The position numbers and the translations under genes are program-made. Under the pieces are notes generated by a model that was not told the origin of the DNA, searched no databases, and worked only from the letters and a program-made list of their open reading frames with translations. From the NCBI GenBank assembly GCA_947306365.1, contig CAMZGD010000002.1:1-64000 (forward strand): a DNA stretch of 64,000 bases, in the 5' to 3' direction. Shown here piece by piece: positions 9,098-16,938 of the stretch (position 1 is the stretch's first letter; every line of letters starts with the position of its first letter). Source of the stretch: an uncultured Bacteroidales bacterium. Its GTDB lineage: Bacteria > Bacteroidota > Bacteroidia > Bacteroidales > UBA932.

Positions 9098-9537
9098 GTC
9101 AGCGTGGCGAGAAGACGGGTCAGATAAGTTTCATCCACGGCGTCGAAAGCATCGGTCTCGGCGCTGTCGATGTCCAGTTCGGCGAATACGGCGCCTTTTC
9201 GGAGAAGCGGGATGACGATCTCGCTCTTTGAAAAGGCGCTGCAGGCTATGTGCCCCGGGAACTGTTCCACGTCGGGAACGATCAGGGTACGGCCTTCCTT
9301 CCAGGCTGTTCCGCAGACACCGCGTCCCCGGCGGATGCGCGTGCAGGCGACCGGTCCCTGGAACGGCCCCAGTACAAGTTCATCGCCGGCCACGCGGTAG
9401 AAGCCGGTCCAGTGGAAGCCCATTTTGGCGTGAATGGCCGCGGCGATGTTCGCCATATTGGCGATTTCATCGGTTTCCGCAGCGGTCAGGGCCTCCACTT
9501 CCTGCAGAAGCTCCCGGTATTTCTCTTCTTTTGTCAT
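9082..9537 (-). CDS. Free methionine-(R)-sulfoxide reductase (GAF domain)
   Basis: A 151-aa single GAF-domain protein. It keeps the three cysteines of the fRMsr family (Cys65 in GPVACTRI, Cys75 in GRGVCGTAW, Cys99 in GHIACSAFSKSEIVIP) that reduce free methionine-(R)-sulfoxide with thioredoxin. It therefore protects the free methionine pool against oxidation. The ATG at 9537 was chosen because the family normally starts with a short MTKEEKYxxL helix; the long N-terminal extension in the ORF track is non-homologous. It is divergent from the next gene with a short shared promoter region. Confidence 0.9.
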   Translation of the reverse strand: MTKEEKYRELLQEVEALTAAETDEIANMANIAAAIHAKMGFHWTGFYRVAGDELVLGPFQGPVACTRIRRGRGVCGTAWKEGRTLIVPDVEQFPGHIACSAFSKSEIVIPLLRKGAVFAELDIDSAETDAFDAVDETYLTRLLATLTYPNR

Positions 9538-9551
9538 CGCGCATTTTTTCG

Positions 9552-9559
9552 TATATTTG
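9552..9559 (+). promoter_or_regulatory. -7 box of the HEFGH lipoprotein gene
   Basis: TATATTTG (TAnnTTTG) lies 24 bases before the ATG at 9584. Its position supports that ATG over the TTG at 9578 used in the ORF track. Confidence 0.6.
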
Positions 9560-9583
9560 TAAAAATACAGATTATTCTTGAAA

Positions 9584-11587
9584 ATGAAACGTTTCTTCGG
9601 TTTATTCATGTTGATTGTCATGGCAGCTGCCTGTAATTCCGGCCGGCCTTCCGGTACCAAGGCCCTGGCTGTCAAGCCTGTAAAAGTAGAATCGGCGGAT
9701 TGCCAGCGCGGCATCGACCAATGCGCGGCCCTCTGGCGGGCGGAAGACGGCACGCAGGCCGACTTCGAAGCTTTTGTCAAGGAATGGCTTGCACCGACGC
9801 CGGAGGCGCGGTATGTGCTTTTCGAGAAGATTTCCCGTGCGTTGGAAATCTTCAGCACGCAGGCCAACCAGCTCACCATCGAGCTGGGTCGGCCGACGGT
9901 GCTCGCCGAAGGGGAGCCGGGCGAAATCGACTATCTGCTGAGCAGTTACGACGCCACCGCGCACCTGTCTGACGACCTGTTCGCCAACAAGCTGGCGTTC
10001 ATCACGGTGTTGAATTTCCCCCATTATACGCTGGAAGAGAAGAATCAGCTGGGGCCCGGATGGGACCGGCTCCAGTGGGCCTATGCGCGGCTCGGCGACC
10101 AGTTTACCGAACGGGTGCCCGCTTCGGTGAGCCAGGCGATGACGGCGGCGCGCAGCGCGGCGGAGGCGTATGTGGATACCTACAACATCAAGATGGGACA
10201 CCTGCTGACCGAGGAAGGGGAGCGTCTCTTCCCGGAGGATATGTCACTGCTCTCGCACTGGAACTTGCGCGACGAACTCAAGTCGAATTATGCCGACGTG
10301 CCGCACGCCAATGAGAAGCAGGAGATGATCTACCGGGTGATGGAACGCATCGTCACCCAGGAGATTCCCGCAGCGGTGGTGAACAATCCCGAATACGACT
10401 GGGCCCCGTATTCCAACCGGACCTGGAAGGATGGCAAGGAAGTCTCGCTGCCGGCGGAGGGCGACGTGCGATACAGCCATATCCTCAATCAGTATCACAC
10501 GTATCAGGAACTGGACCGCTGGTGCCCGTCGATGCCGACGGCCATCGTCCGCAATTTCGAAGGAAGCATCGAGATGGGCGACCGGGAGGTGGAGGAACTC
10601 TTCATCCGTTTCATTACGTCCGATCAGGTGCGCCGCGTCGGGGCGCTGATCGCGGAGCGGCTCGGCCGCGGCCTGCGGCCGTACGACATCTGGTACGACG
10701 GTTTCAAGAGCCGTTCCGCCATCTCCGAAGACAAGCTGACCGCCGAGACGCGCCGCCGCTATCCCGATGCCGAAGCGTTCCATCGCGACATGCCGCGGAT
10801 GTTGCGCAACCTGGGCTTCGATCCGGCGGAGGCACAGTTCCTCGCCGACCACATCGTGGTCGAGTCGGCCCGCGGCTCCGGCCACGCCTGGGAGTGCGTG
10901 GGCCGCACCGAGTCGGCCCGCCTGCGCACCCGCATCGGCGCCGAAGGAATGGACTACAAGGGCTACAACATCGCCGTCCACGAATTCGGCCACAATGTGG
11001 AGCAGGTCACCGACCTCTACCACATCGACTACTATCCGCTCGCCGGCGTTCCCAATACGGCCATCACCGAGTCGATGGCCTTCCTGTTCCAGGTGCGCGA
11101 CCTGCAGCTGCTCGGCTACGGCCGGCAGGAGATCGACGCCAACGCCACGCTCGACATCTTCTGGGGCATGTACGAGATCATGGGCGTCAGCCTGGTGGAT
11201 ATGTATACCTGGCGCTGGCTCTATGGTCATCCCCAAGCGACGGCGTCCGAACTGCGCGATGCCGTGCTGTCCGTTGCACGGGATGTCTGGAACAAGTATT
11301 ACGAGCCGGTGCTCGGGACCCACGATTCCCCGCTGCTTGCCATCTACTCCCATATGCTCGATTATCCGATGTATCTGCCGAACTATCCGATCGGGCACAT
11401 CGTGCACTACCAGCTGGAAGAACACCTGGCGAAGAGCGCCGACGACGCGGCCTTCGCCACGGAATTGCAGCGCATCTATCGGCAGGGCCGCCTGACGCCG
11501 CAATGCTGGATGCAGGGTGCGGTCGGTGCGCCCATCAGCGTCGACCCGATCCTGGCGGCCGTCAGCCGGATCCTTTCCGGCGAGTAA
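9584..11587 (+). CDS. Putative zinc metallopeptidase lipoprotein (HEFGH...E gluzincin)
   Basis: A 667-aa predicted lipoprotein (hydrophobic core and MAAAC lipobox near residue 16). It carries HEFGH at residues 466-470 and a downstream glutamate in ITESMAF (Glu496), the spacing of a gluzincin zinc site, so I infer a surface or periplasmic metallopeptidase. An Asp/Tyr-rich stretch after HEFGH (DLYHIDYYPLAGVPN) resembles M3/M49-like barrels in style, but I do not recognise the family. The N-terminal half is helical without known motifs. The ATG was preferred over the upstream TTG because of promoter spacing and the signal peptide. Confidence 0.7.
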   Translation: MKRFFGLFMLIVMAAACNSGRPSGTKALAVKPVKVESADCQRGIDQCAALWRAEDGTQADFEAFVKEWLAPTPEARYVLFEKISRALEIFSTQANQLTIELGRPTVLAEGEPGEIDYLLSSYDATAHLSDDLFANKLAFITVLNFPHYTLEEKNQLGPGWDRLQWAYARLGDQFTERVPASVSQAMTAARSAAEAYVDTYNIKMGHLLTEEGERLFPEDMSLLSHWNLRDELKSNYADVPHANEKQEMIYRVMERIVTQEIPAAVVNNPEYDWAPYSNRTWKDGKEVSLPAEGDVRYSHILNQYHTYQELDRWCPSMPTAIVRNFEGSIEMGDREVEELFIRFITSDQVRRVGALIAERLGRGLRPYDIWYDGFKSRSAISEDKLTAETRRRYPDAEAFHRDMPRMLRNLGFDPAEAQFLADHIVVESARGSGHAWECVGRTESARLRTRIGAEGMDYKGYNIAVHEFGHNVEQVTDLYHIDYYPLAGVPNTAITESMAFLFQVRDLQLLGYGRQEIDANATLDIFWGMYEIMGVSLVDMYTWRWLYGHPQATASELRDAVLSVARDVWNKYYEPVLGTHDSPLLAIYSHMLDYPMYLPNYPIGHIVHYQLEEHLAKSADDAAFATELQRIYRQGRLTPQCWMQGAVGAPISVDPILAAVSRILSGE

Positions 11588-11591
11588 TGCG

Positions 11592-11966
11592 TTATAGCCG
11601 GGCGGTGGCGTCCTTGCTGCGGGTCAGCAGGAGGGTGAGCGCTATGATGCCGCCGGCGACGGGGATGAGCAGATAGTTTTTCCAGGTATTGAGGAAGACG
11701 CGGATGCTGTCCAGTTTGCCGTCGCCCACGGTCGACAGGTCGATGGGATAGAGGTATGCGAGGACGGTGACGGAGATGCCGGCCACCAGGCCGATGGCCA
11801 GCGTGAGGATGAGCGCCAGGTGACCGTGACGGCGCTGGCGGTCCACTTCGTTTTTGATGCCTTCCACCTCGCGCATCCGCCGCTGGGTCTCCAGCAGGAA
11901 AGTGGGATCGTCTTTGACCTCCGGGCGGTTGTTGCGGAGGAATTCTTCGATGGGCTGGTCGTTCAT
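11592..11966 (-). CDS. Small two-helix membrane protein, candidate anti-sigma partner
   Basis: A 124-aa protein with a charged cytoplasmic N-terminus of about 45 residues (conserved-looking PTFLLETQRRMREVEGIKNEVDRQR), a transmembrane helix (LALILTLAIGLVAGISVTVLAYLY) and a second one near the C-terminus (LLIPVAGGIIALTLLLTR). Its start overlaps the stop of the sigma factor gene by four bases (ATGA), which implies translational coupling. By position and topology it may sequester the sigma factor at the membrane, but it has no zinc-binding anti-sigma motif, so the role is inference. Confidence 0.6.
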   Translation of the reverse strand: MNDQPIEEFLRNNRPEVKDDPTFLLETQRRMREVEGIKNEVDRQRRHGHLALILTLAIGLVAGISVTVLAYLYPIDLSTVGDGKLDSIRVFLNTWKNYLLIPVAGGIIALTLLLTRSKDATARL

Positions 11967-12448
11967 AGGCGGATAAGCTGTTTGAGGTGGGTTCTCCCCG
12001 AAGAGAGATGATACTTGACCGTGCCGGACGGGATTTGCAGGATGGAAGCGATCTCCTTGATGCTGCGGTCTTCGAAATAGAACAGGATGATGGCGGTTTT
12101 CTCTTTTTCGGGCAGTTTGTCCAGACCGCCGTACAGCTGCTGGTAGCGGAACGCGGCGTCGGGAGCGTTGTCCGATGCGATGCTCAGGACTACGCGTCCT
12201 TCGAGGGATACCTGTTCCGGATGCGGTTTCCGGCAATGGTCGATGAAGCAGTTGTAGGCGATCCGGAACAGCCAGGTTCGGAATTTCGCGAGGCCGAGGA
12301 AGGAACCGGAAGCCACATAGGCCCGCACCAGGGCGTCCTGGGCGATGTCATCGGCCAAGGCGGCGTTGCCGCTGCACAGCGCAAGCAGGAACCTTCTCAA
12401 AGGCTCCTGCTCCTCTCGCACGAGGCCGATGAACCGCTCCTGCGTCAT
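11963..12448 (-). CDS. ECF-type RNA polymerase sigma factor
   Basis: A 161-aa sigma-70 family protein with only regions 2 and 4. Region 2 is seen in NAALADDIAQDALVRAY and KFRTWLFRIAYNCFIDHCR; region 4 is YGGLDKLPEKEKTAIILFYFEDRSIKEIASILQIPSGTVKYHL, with the helix-turn-helix that reads the -35 element. It directs RNA polymerase to a small set of promoters under an envelope signal. It is flanked by two small membrane proteins in one leftward operon: a DUF6249-like gene ends directly before it, and the candidate anti-sigma overlaps its stop. Confidence 0.92.
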   Translation of the reverse strand: MTQERFIGLVREEQEPLRRFLLALCSGNAALADDIAQDALVRAYVASGSFLGLAKFRTWLFRIAYNCFIDHCRKPHPEQVSLEGRVVLSIASDNAPDAAFRYQQLYGGLDKLPEKEKTAIILFYFEDRSIKEIASILQIPSGTVKYHLSSGRTHLKQLIRL

Positions 12449-12907
12449 TTATTCCCTGGGGTTTTCCAAGGCTTTTTCTTCGGCCTCGATTTCCTTGGCC
12501 AGCAATTTCTTACCGACGAAGTAGGTGATGAAGAGGGCGATGCCGACAGCCAGGAGAGTGGCGCCCACCATCAATACGTAGGGAATCACAAGGTTGAAGA
12601 GATCATTGTTGTTCAGGAGGCCCAGCACGATGAAGGCAGCGCCCATCAGACTGGTCACGCAAGCACCGCTCATCTTTTTCAGGAGCCTCTCCTTAGTACC
12701 CTTCGTGGTCTTTTCCGGCATCTTGAAATACTCGATGTCGTTGACGTTGGTACCACTTTCAATAGCCTTGAGCAGGGCTTCGGTTTTCTTGTCGGTTTCA
12801 TTCTGCCGGGCGCGCATCGCCATCCAGACGATGGTAACGGGAAGGACGACGACGATGCATAAAGGGAGTAAAAAATGTGTAAAAAAAACTGGCAAATCAA
12901 CTTCCAT
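12449..12907 (-). CDS. DUF6249-like membrane protein
   Basis: A 152-aa protein with one N-terminal transmembrane helix, a charged cytosolic middle segment (about residues 30-80, YFKMPEKTTKGTKERLLKKM) and two further helices near the C-terminus. The layout matches the DUF6249-type proteins that accompany ECF sigma factors in Bacteroidota. Its stop codon directly abuts the sigma start, so it leads the operon. Function is unknown; sensing or tuning of the sigma factor is a guess from context. Confidence 0.6.
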   Translation of the reverse strand: MEVDLPVFFTHFLLPLCIVVVLPVTIVWMAMRARQNETDKKTEALLKAIESGTNVNDIEYFKMPEKTTKGTKERLLKKMSGACVTSLMGAAFIVLGLLNNNDLFNLVIPYVLMVGATLLAVGIALFITYFVGKKLLAKEIEAEEKALENPRE

Positions 12908-12931
12908 AGCCTATAACTATTTAGGTGTTTA

Positions 12932-13000
12932 TAAAATTCCAACCTTTTAATGCGGTTTCACAAGTTAGACGGAAGAACCGGTCAAAAGGTTGGAATTTTA
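12932..13000. repeat. 17-bp perfect inverted repeat, 35-nt spacer
   Basis: TAAAATTCCAACCTTTT (12932-12948) is repeated in perfect inverted form at 12984-13000. It lies between the 3' end of the M3 peptidase gene and the start of the DUF6249-sigma operon, both leftward. There is no T-run after the stem, so it is not a classical terminator. It could be a protein-binding site, an mRNA end structure or a palindromic repeat remnant. Confidence 0.8.
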
Positions 13001-13016
13001 AACGCGGAGCCGGAAG

Positions 13017-15035
13017 TTATTTCAGTCCGCGGGCGCGCAGCAGGGCGTCGGGATCGGGTTCGGCGCCGCGGAACTGCTTGTAGAGCGTCATCGGTTCTTC
13101 GCTGCCGCCTTTTTCAAGGATGTTGTGGCGGAAGCTCATCGCCGTCTCGGGATCGAAGATGCCTTTCTGCTTGAACAGCTCGAAAGCGTCCTTGTCGAGG
13201 ACCTCGGCCCACAGGTAGCTGTAGTAGCCGGCGCTGTAGCCGCTGTTGAAGATGTGGTTGAAGTAGGTCGTCCGGTAACGCGGGATGATCTCGTCGATCA
13301 GGCCCATCTCCCGGCAGGCTTTCTGCTCGAATTCCGCGATGTCGATGCCTTCCACGGACGCGAGTTCATGCCATTTCATGTCGAGGATCGAGGCGGCGCA
13401 GAGTTCGGTGGTCATGAAGCCCTGGTTGAAGTTGCCGGCGGCGATGATCTTCTCGACCAGTTCGTCGGGAATGACCTCGCCGGTCTGGTAATGCTTCGCA
13501 TAACCGGCGAGCACCTCTTTCTGGAAGGCCCAGTTCTCGTTGATCTGCGAGGGCAGTTCCACGAAGTCGCGGGCGACGGAAGTGCCGCTGACCGTGGTGT
13601 AATGGCACTGGCTGAGCAGGCCGTGCAGCGCATGGCCGAATTCGTGGAACATCGTCTCGACGTTGTCAAGGCTCAGCAGCGAAGGCGCGTCGGCCGTCGG
13701 TTTGTTGAAGTTGCCCACATTGACGATGATGGGGCGCACCATCTGGCCGTCGGCGGTCACGTACTGGTCGCGGATGTTGTTCATCCAGGCGCCGCCCCGC
13801 TTGCTCTCACGCGGGAAATAGTCGGTAGTCAGCACGCCGATCAGCGAGCCGTCCGCATCGGTCACCTTGAAGGCTTCCACGTCGGGATTGTATTTCGGGG
13901 CGTTCTCAATCTTCTCGAATTGCAGCCCGTACAGTTTCGAAGCGGTGTTGAAGACCCCCTCGCGGACGTTCTCCATCTGGAAGTACGGTTTGGTGATCTC
14001 CTCGTCGAGGTCGTACTTGGCCTTGCGGACCCGTTCCGCATAGTAGAACCAGTCCCACGGCTGGATCGTGGCGCCCGTCTCGACCTTGCCGGCTTTGATG
14101 TCCTCGTCCATCACCTGCTGCATGTCTTTCACCTCCTCCTTTGCACGGGCGACGGCATACTTGAAGATATTGGCCAGGAAGGCATCCACGGTCTCGGGTG
14201 TCTTGGCCATCTTGTCGCTCAGGATGTGCGCGGCCGGATTCTCGTAACCCAGGAGCCTGGCTTTTTCTTCTTTGAGCTTGAGGATGTTGAGGATGATTTC
14301 CTTGGTGTCGGTCTCATTGCCGTTGTTGCCCCGGTTCGAGTAGGCGCGGAACATCTCTTCACGTTTGGCACGGTCTTCTTCCGTCGTCATGGCCTCGGTG
14401 TACTCCGAGACGGCGACGCCGAACTTCGCCTTGAAGGCGTTGTTTTCCTTGAGCAGGTAGTTGCCGAAGCGGTTGCTCAGGGCGGAGAGTTCGGTATTGA
14501 TCTCCTTCATCCGGGCCTGTCCGGCCTCGTCGAGGGCGATGCCTTCGTCCGCGAAGGAGCGGTAGATCTTGTCGAGCACCATCTCCTGCTCGCGGGTCAG
14601 GTCGAGCGAGGCTTTCTGGTTGTTGACGGCTTCGACCTTGGCGAAGAGATCCTTGTTGAAAGTGATGTCGTTGGCGTGCCGGGAAATCAGGTCGGTGGCC
14701 TCTTCGACAATCTTCTCGAGGGTCGGGGTGTTGTCGGTCTCGGCGAGGTTGAAGAGCACGCCGACAATCTTGTTGAGCAGGCCGCCGGACAGGTCATAGG
14801 CGGTGATCACATTGTCGAAGGTCGGAGCTTCGGGATTGTTGACGATGGCTTCGATCTCGGCATCGTGTTGCCGGATGCCTTCCTGGATGGCGGGGATGTA
14901 GTCGGCTTCCCGGATCTGTTCGAACGGGGGAATGCCGAACGGCGTATCCCATTCAGCGAAGAACGGGTTCGTGCGGTTGCTGGTGCAAGCTGTCATAGCG
15001 AAAAGTGCCAATGCGATTGCGAATACTTTTTTCAT
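13017..15035 (-). CDS. M3-family metallopeptidase (Dcp-like) lipoprotein
   Basis: A 672-aa peptidase of family M3 (thimet/oligopeptidase, peptidyl-dipeptidase Dcp type). It has a lipoprotein signal (FAMTACTSN), then the typical long helical N-domain (RTNPFFAEWDTPFGIPPFEQI) and the zinc motif HEFGHALHGLL at residues 464-474. The family pattern FVELPSQINENW and the substrate-binding segment IFNSGYSAGYYSYLWAEVLD follow. It probably trims short peptides outside the cytoplasm. Length fits Dcp (about 680 aa). It is divergent from the flavodiiron gene, with two overlapping TAnnTTTG promoters between them. Confidence 0.94.
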   Translation of the reverse strand: MKKVFAIALALFAMTACTSNRTNPFFAEWDTPFGIPPFEQIREADYIPAIQEGIRQHDAEIEAIVNNPEAPTFDNVITAYDLSGGLLNKIVGVLFNLAETDNTPTLEKIVEEATDLISRHANDITFNKDLFAKVEAVNNQKASLDLTREQEMVLDKIYRSFADEGIALDEAGQARMKEINTELSALSNRFGNYLLKENNAFKAKFGVAVSEYTEAMTTEEDRAKREEMFRAYSNRGNNGNETDTKEIILNILKLKEEKARLLGYENPAAHILSDKMAKTPETVDAFLANIFKYAVARAKEEVKDMQQVMDEDIKAGKVETGATIQPWDWFYYAERVRKAKYDLDEEITKPYFQMENVREGVFNTASKLYGLQFEKIENAPKYNPDVEAFKVTDADGSLIGVLTTDYFPRESKRGGAWMNNIRDQYVTADGQMVRPIIVNVGNFNKPTADAPSLLSLDNVETMFHEFGHALHGLLSQCHYTTVSGTSVARDFVELPSQINENWAFQKEVLAGYAKHYQTGEVIPDELVEKIIAAGNFNQGFMTTELCAASILDMKWHELASVEGIDIAEFEQKACREMGLIDEIIPRYRTTYFNHIFNSGYSAGYYSYLWAEVLDKDAFELFKQKGIFDPETAMSFRHNILEKGGSEEPMTLYKQFRGAEPDPDALLRARGLK

Positions 15036-15080
15036 AAGAAGCGGTGCTGTGTTATTAGTCGTTTTATGGGATTAATCTTA

Positions 15081-15088
15081 CAAATTTA
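15081..15088 (-). promoter_or_regulatory. -7 box of the M3 peptidase gene
   Basis: The minus strand reads TAAATTTG (TAnnTTTG), leaving a leader of about 40 nt before the ATG at 15035. Confidence 0.65.
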
Positions 15089-15089
15089 C

Positions 15090-15097
15090 TATTTTTG
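15090..15097 (+). promoter_or_regulatory. -7 box of the flavodiiron protein gene
   Basis: TATTTTTG lies 27 bases before the ATG at 15125. It is separated from the divergent M3 box by one base, so both polymerases would compete for the same stretch. Confidence 0.6.
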
Positions 15098-15124
15098 CAC
15101 ATTCAACCGACAAAAATCATAATT

Positions 15125-16309
15125 ATGGTCAAAGATATTACCACTTCCGTTAAATTCATCGGTGTCGACGACCTCGAAATCGATCTCTTCGAGAGCCAGT
15201 ATGCCGTCCCCGAGGGGATGTCCTACAATTCCTATGTGATCCTCGACGAGCGGATCGCCGTGCTCGACACGGCCGATGCGCGCAAGGGCGACGACTGGAA
15301 GGCCAACCTGGCCGAAGCGCTTGGCGACCGCGTACCCGACTACCTGGTCGTCCATCACATGGAGCCTGACCATTCGGCCCTCATCGCCTGGATGCTGGAA
15401 ACCTATCCGTCCGTCACGCTCGTGGCTACGGCGGCTGCCCTGAAGATGCTGCCGCAGTTCTTCGAAGGCATCGCCCTCGAGGGGCGCACCCTTGCCGTCA
15501 AGGAAGGCGACGCCCTGTCCCTGGGCGCGCACACGCTGCGTTTCAGCCTGGCGCCGATGGTCCACTGGCCGGAAGTGATGGTGTCGTACGAGTCTTCCGA
15601 AAGGCTCCTTTTTTCGGCCGACGCCTTCGGCCGGTTCGGCGCGATGGCCCACACGGGATTCCTCGTTTCGGAAGATGACGACTGGGCCTGCGAAGCCCGC
15701 CGCTACTACTTCAACATTTGCGGCAAATACGGCGTCCAGGTGCAGAACCTGCTCAAGAAGCTGGACGGTGTGGACATCGCGATGATCTGTCCGCTCCACG
15801 GCCCGATTCTCAACGAGAACCTCGGCTATCACCTCGGGCTCTACCAGACCTGGAGCCGGTATGAAGTGGAGACGGAAGGTGTCTTCGTGGCCTATGCCTC
15901 CATTCACGGCGGTACGGCCGCCGCGGCCGAACGCCTGGCGGACCTGCTCCGCGAAAAGGGCTGCCCGAAAGTCGCCGTGGCCGACATCACCCGTTCGGAC
16001 CTGGCCGAGTGTGTGGAAGACGCGTTCCGCTACGGCCGGATGGTCCTGGCCGCATCGTCGTACGACGCCGGCGTCTTCACGCCGATGCACGACTTCCTCT
16101 ACCGCCTGCAGGCCAAGGGCTATCAGCAGCGGAAGGTGGGCCTGGTCGAGAACGGAAGCTGGGCGCCCAGTGCCGGTCGCGTGATGAAGGAGATGCTCGG
16201 CGCGATGAAAGGCATCACGGTCGTCGAGCCGCTGGTCACGATCCGCAGCCGGATGCACGCCGAAGACGTTCCCCGGCTGGCTGCGCTGGCCGAAGCGATG
16301 CTGGCTTAA
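15125..16309 (+). CDS. FprA-type flavodiiron protein
   Basis: A 394-aa A-type flavoprotein: an N-terminal metallo-beta-lactamase-like domain holding the diiron site (HHMEPDHSA at residues 78-86 gives the HxExDH ligands) and a C-terminal flavodoxin domain (YASIHGGTAAAAERLA) that binds FMN. These proteins reduce oxygen to water, or nitric oxide, and protect strict anaerobes. Length is typical. The ATG at 15125 gives the usual start, MVKDITTSVKFIGVDD; the longer ORF start would lie at the promoter. The stop overlaps the convergent HAD gene by 4 bp. Confidence 0.94.
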   Translation: MVKDITTSVKFIGVDDLEIDLFESQYAVPEGMSYNSYVILDERIAVLDTADARKGDDWKANLAEALGDRVPDYLVVHHMEPDHSALIAWMLETYPSVTLVATAAALKMLPQFFEGIALEGRTLAVKEGDALSLGAHTLRFSLAPMVHWPEVMVSYESSERLLFSADAFGRFGAMAHTGFLVSEDDDWACEARRYYFNICGKYGVQVQNLLKKLDGVDIAMICPLHGPILNENLGYHLGLYQTWSRYEVETEGVFVAYASIHGGTAAAAERLADLLREKGCPKVAVADITRSDLAECVEDAFRYGRMVLAASSYDAGVFTPMHDFLYRLQAKGYQQRKVGLVENGSWAPSAGRVMKEMLGAMKGITVVEPLVTIRSRMHAEDVPRLAALAEAMLA

Positions 16310-16938
16310 AGCAGTTCCCGCAAATCGTCGATGATGCGGGTGGGAGAAGCGCCGGACAACTGTCCGGCGTTTTGGTTTCCATAGGTTACGCCGCAGGTGA
16401 GGCAGCCTGCGTTGCGCCCCATTTCGAGATCGAAGGTGGTGTCGCCCACGACCATCGTTTCGTCGGGACGGAGCCCAAGTTCCTTGAGGATGAACAGCAC
16501 CAGGTCGGGCGCGGGCTTGGGCCGGGCCACCTTTCCTTCGCCGTAGACGCGGGAGAGGGGGATGTACCGTTCAAGCTGCAGGTGTCGCATCAACCCTTCG
16601 AGCGAACGTTGGCCGCGGGAAGAGGCGACGGCCATCGGCACCCCGCGTGCAGCCAGCGCGGAGAGCGCTTCCGATACGCCCGGGAAGCACGTGATGGTCG
16701 GGACGGCAATCACTTCGAAGACTTCGCGGTAGAGGGTCACTGCCCGGTCGGCGTCCGCGTCGGGAAGCCCGGCCCCGCGCGTGAAGTTCTCGCGCAGCGG
16801 AAGCCCGATGGTGGCGGCGAGGGCCCGTTCGTCGGCCGCCGGCCGGCCCATCCGCCGCAGCACTTCCTGTGCCGTGGCGAGGATGCCGCGCTGCGTATCG
16901 GCAAGCGTACCGTCGAAATCGAAGATGAGGGCGTGCAT
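16306..16938 (-). CDS. HAD-family hydrolase, phosphoglycolate-phosphatase-like
   Basis: A 210-aa HAD phosphatase. Motif I is FDFDGTLADT at residues 6-15, with the nucleophile Asp and acid/base Asp. Motif II Ser is in MAVASSRGQ, motif III Lys in RPKPAPDLVLF and motif IV in MVVGDTTFDLEMG. The substrate is not fixed by sequence; phosphoglycolate or another small sugar phosphate is likely. The real start is the ATG at 16938, one base into the stop of the upstream aldo/keto reductase gene, so the two are translationally linked. The N-terminal extension in the ORF track comes from another frame of that gene. Confidence 0.88.
   Translation of the reverse strand: MHALIFDFDGTLADTQRGILATAQEVLRRMGRPAADERALAATIGLPLRENFTRGAGLPDADADRAVTLYREVFEVIAVPTITCFPGVSEALSALAARGVPMAVASSRGQRSLEGLMRHLQLERYIPLSRVYGEGKVARPKPAPDLVLFILKELGLRPDETMVVGDTTFDLEMGRNAGCLTCGVTYGNQNAGQLSGASPTRIIDDLRELL

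Noticed and set aside
9578-9583. TTG start of the HEFGH lipoprotein in the ORF track
   Set aside because: The ATG two codons later fits the promoter spacing and the signal peptide better.
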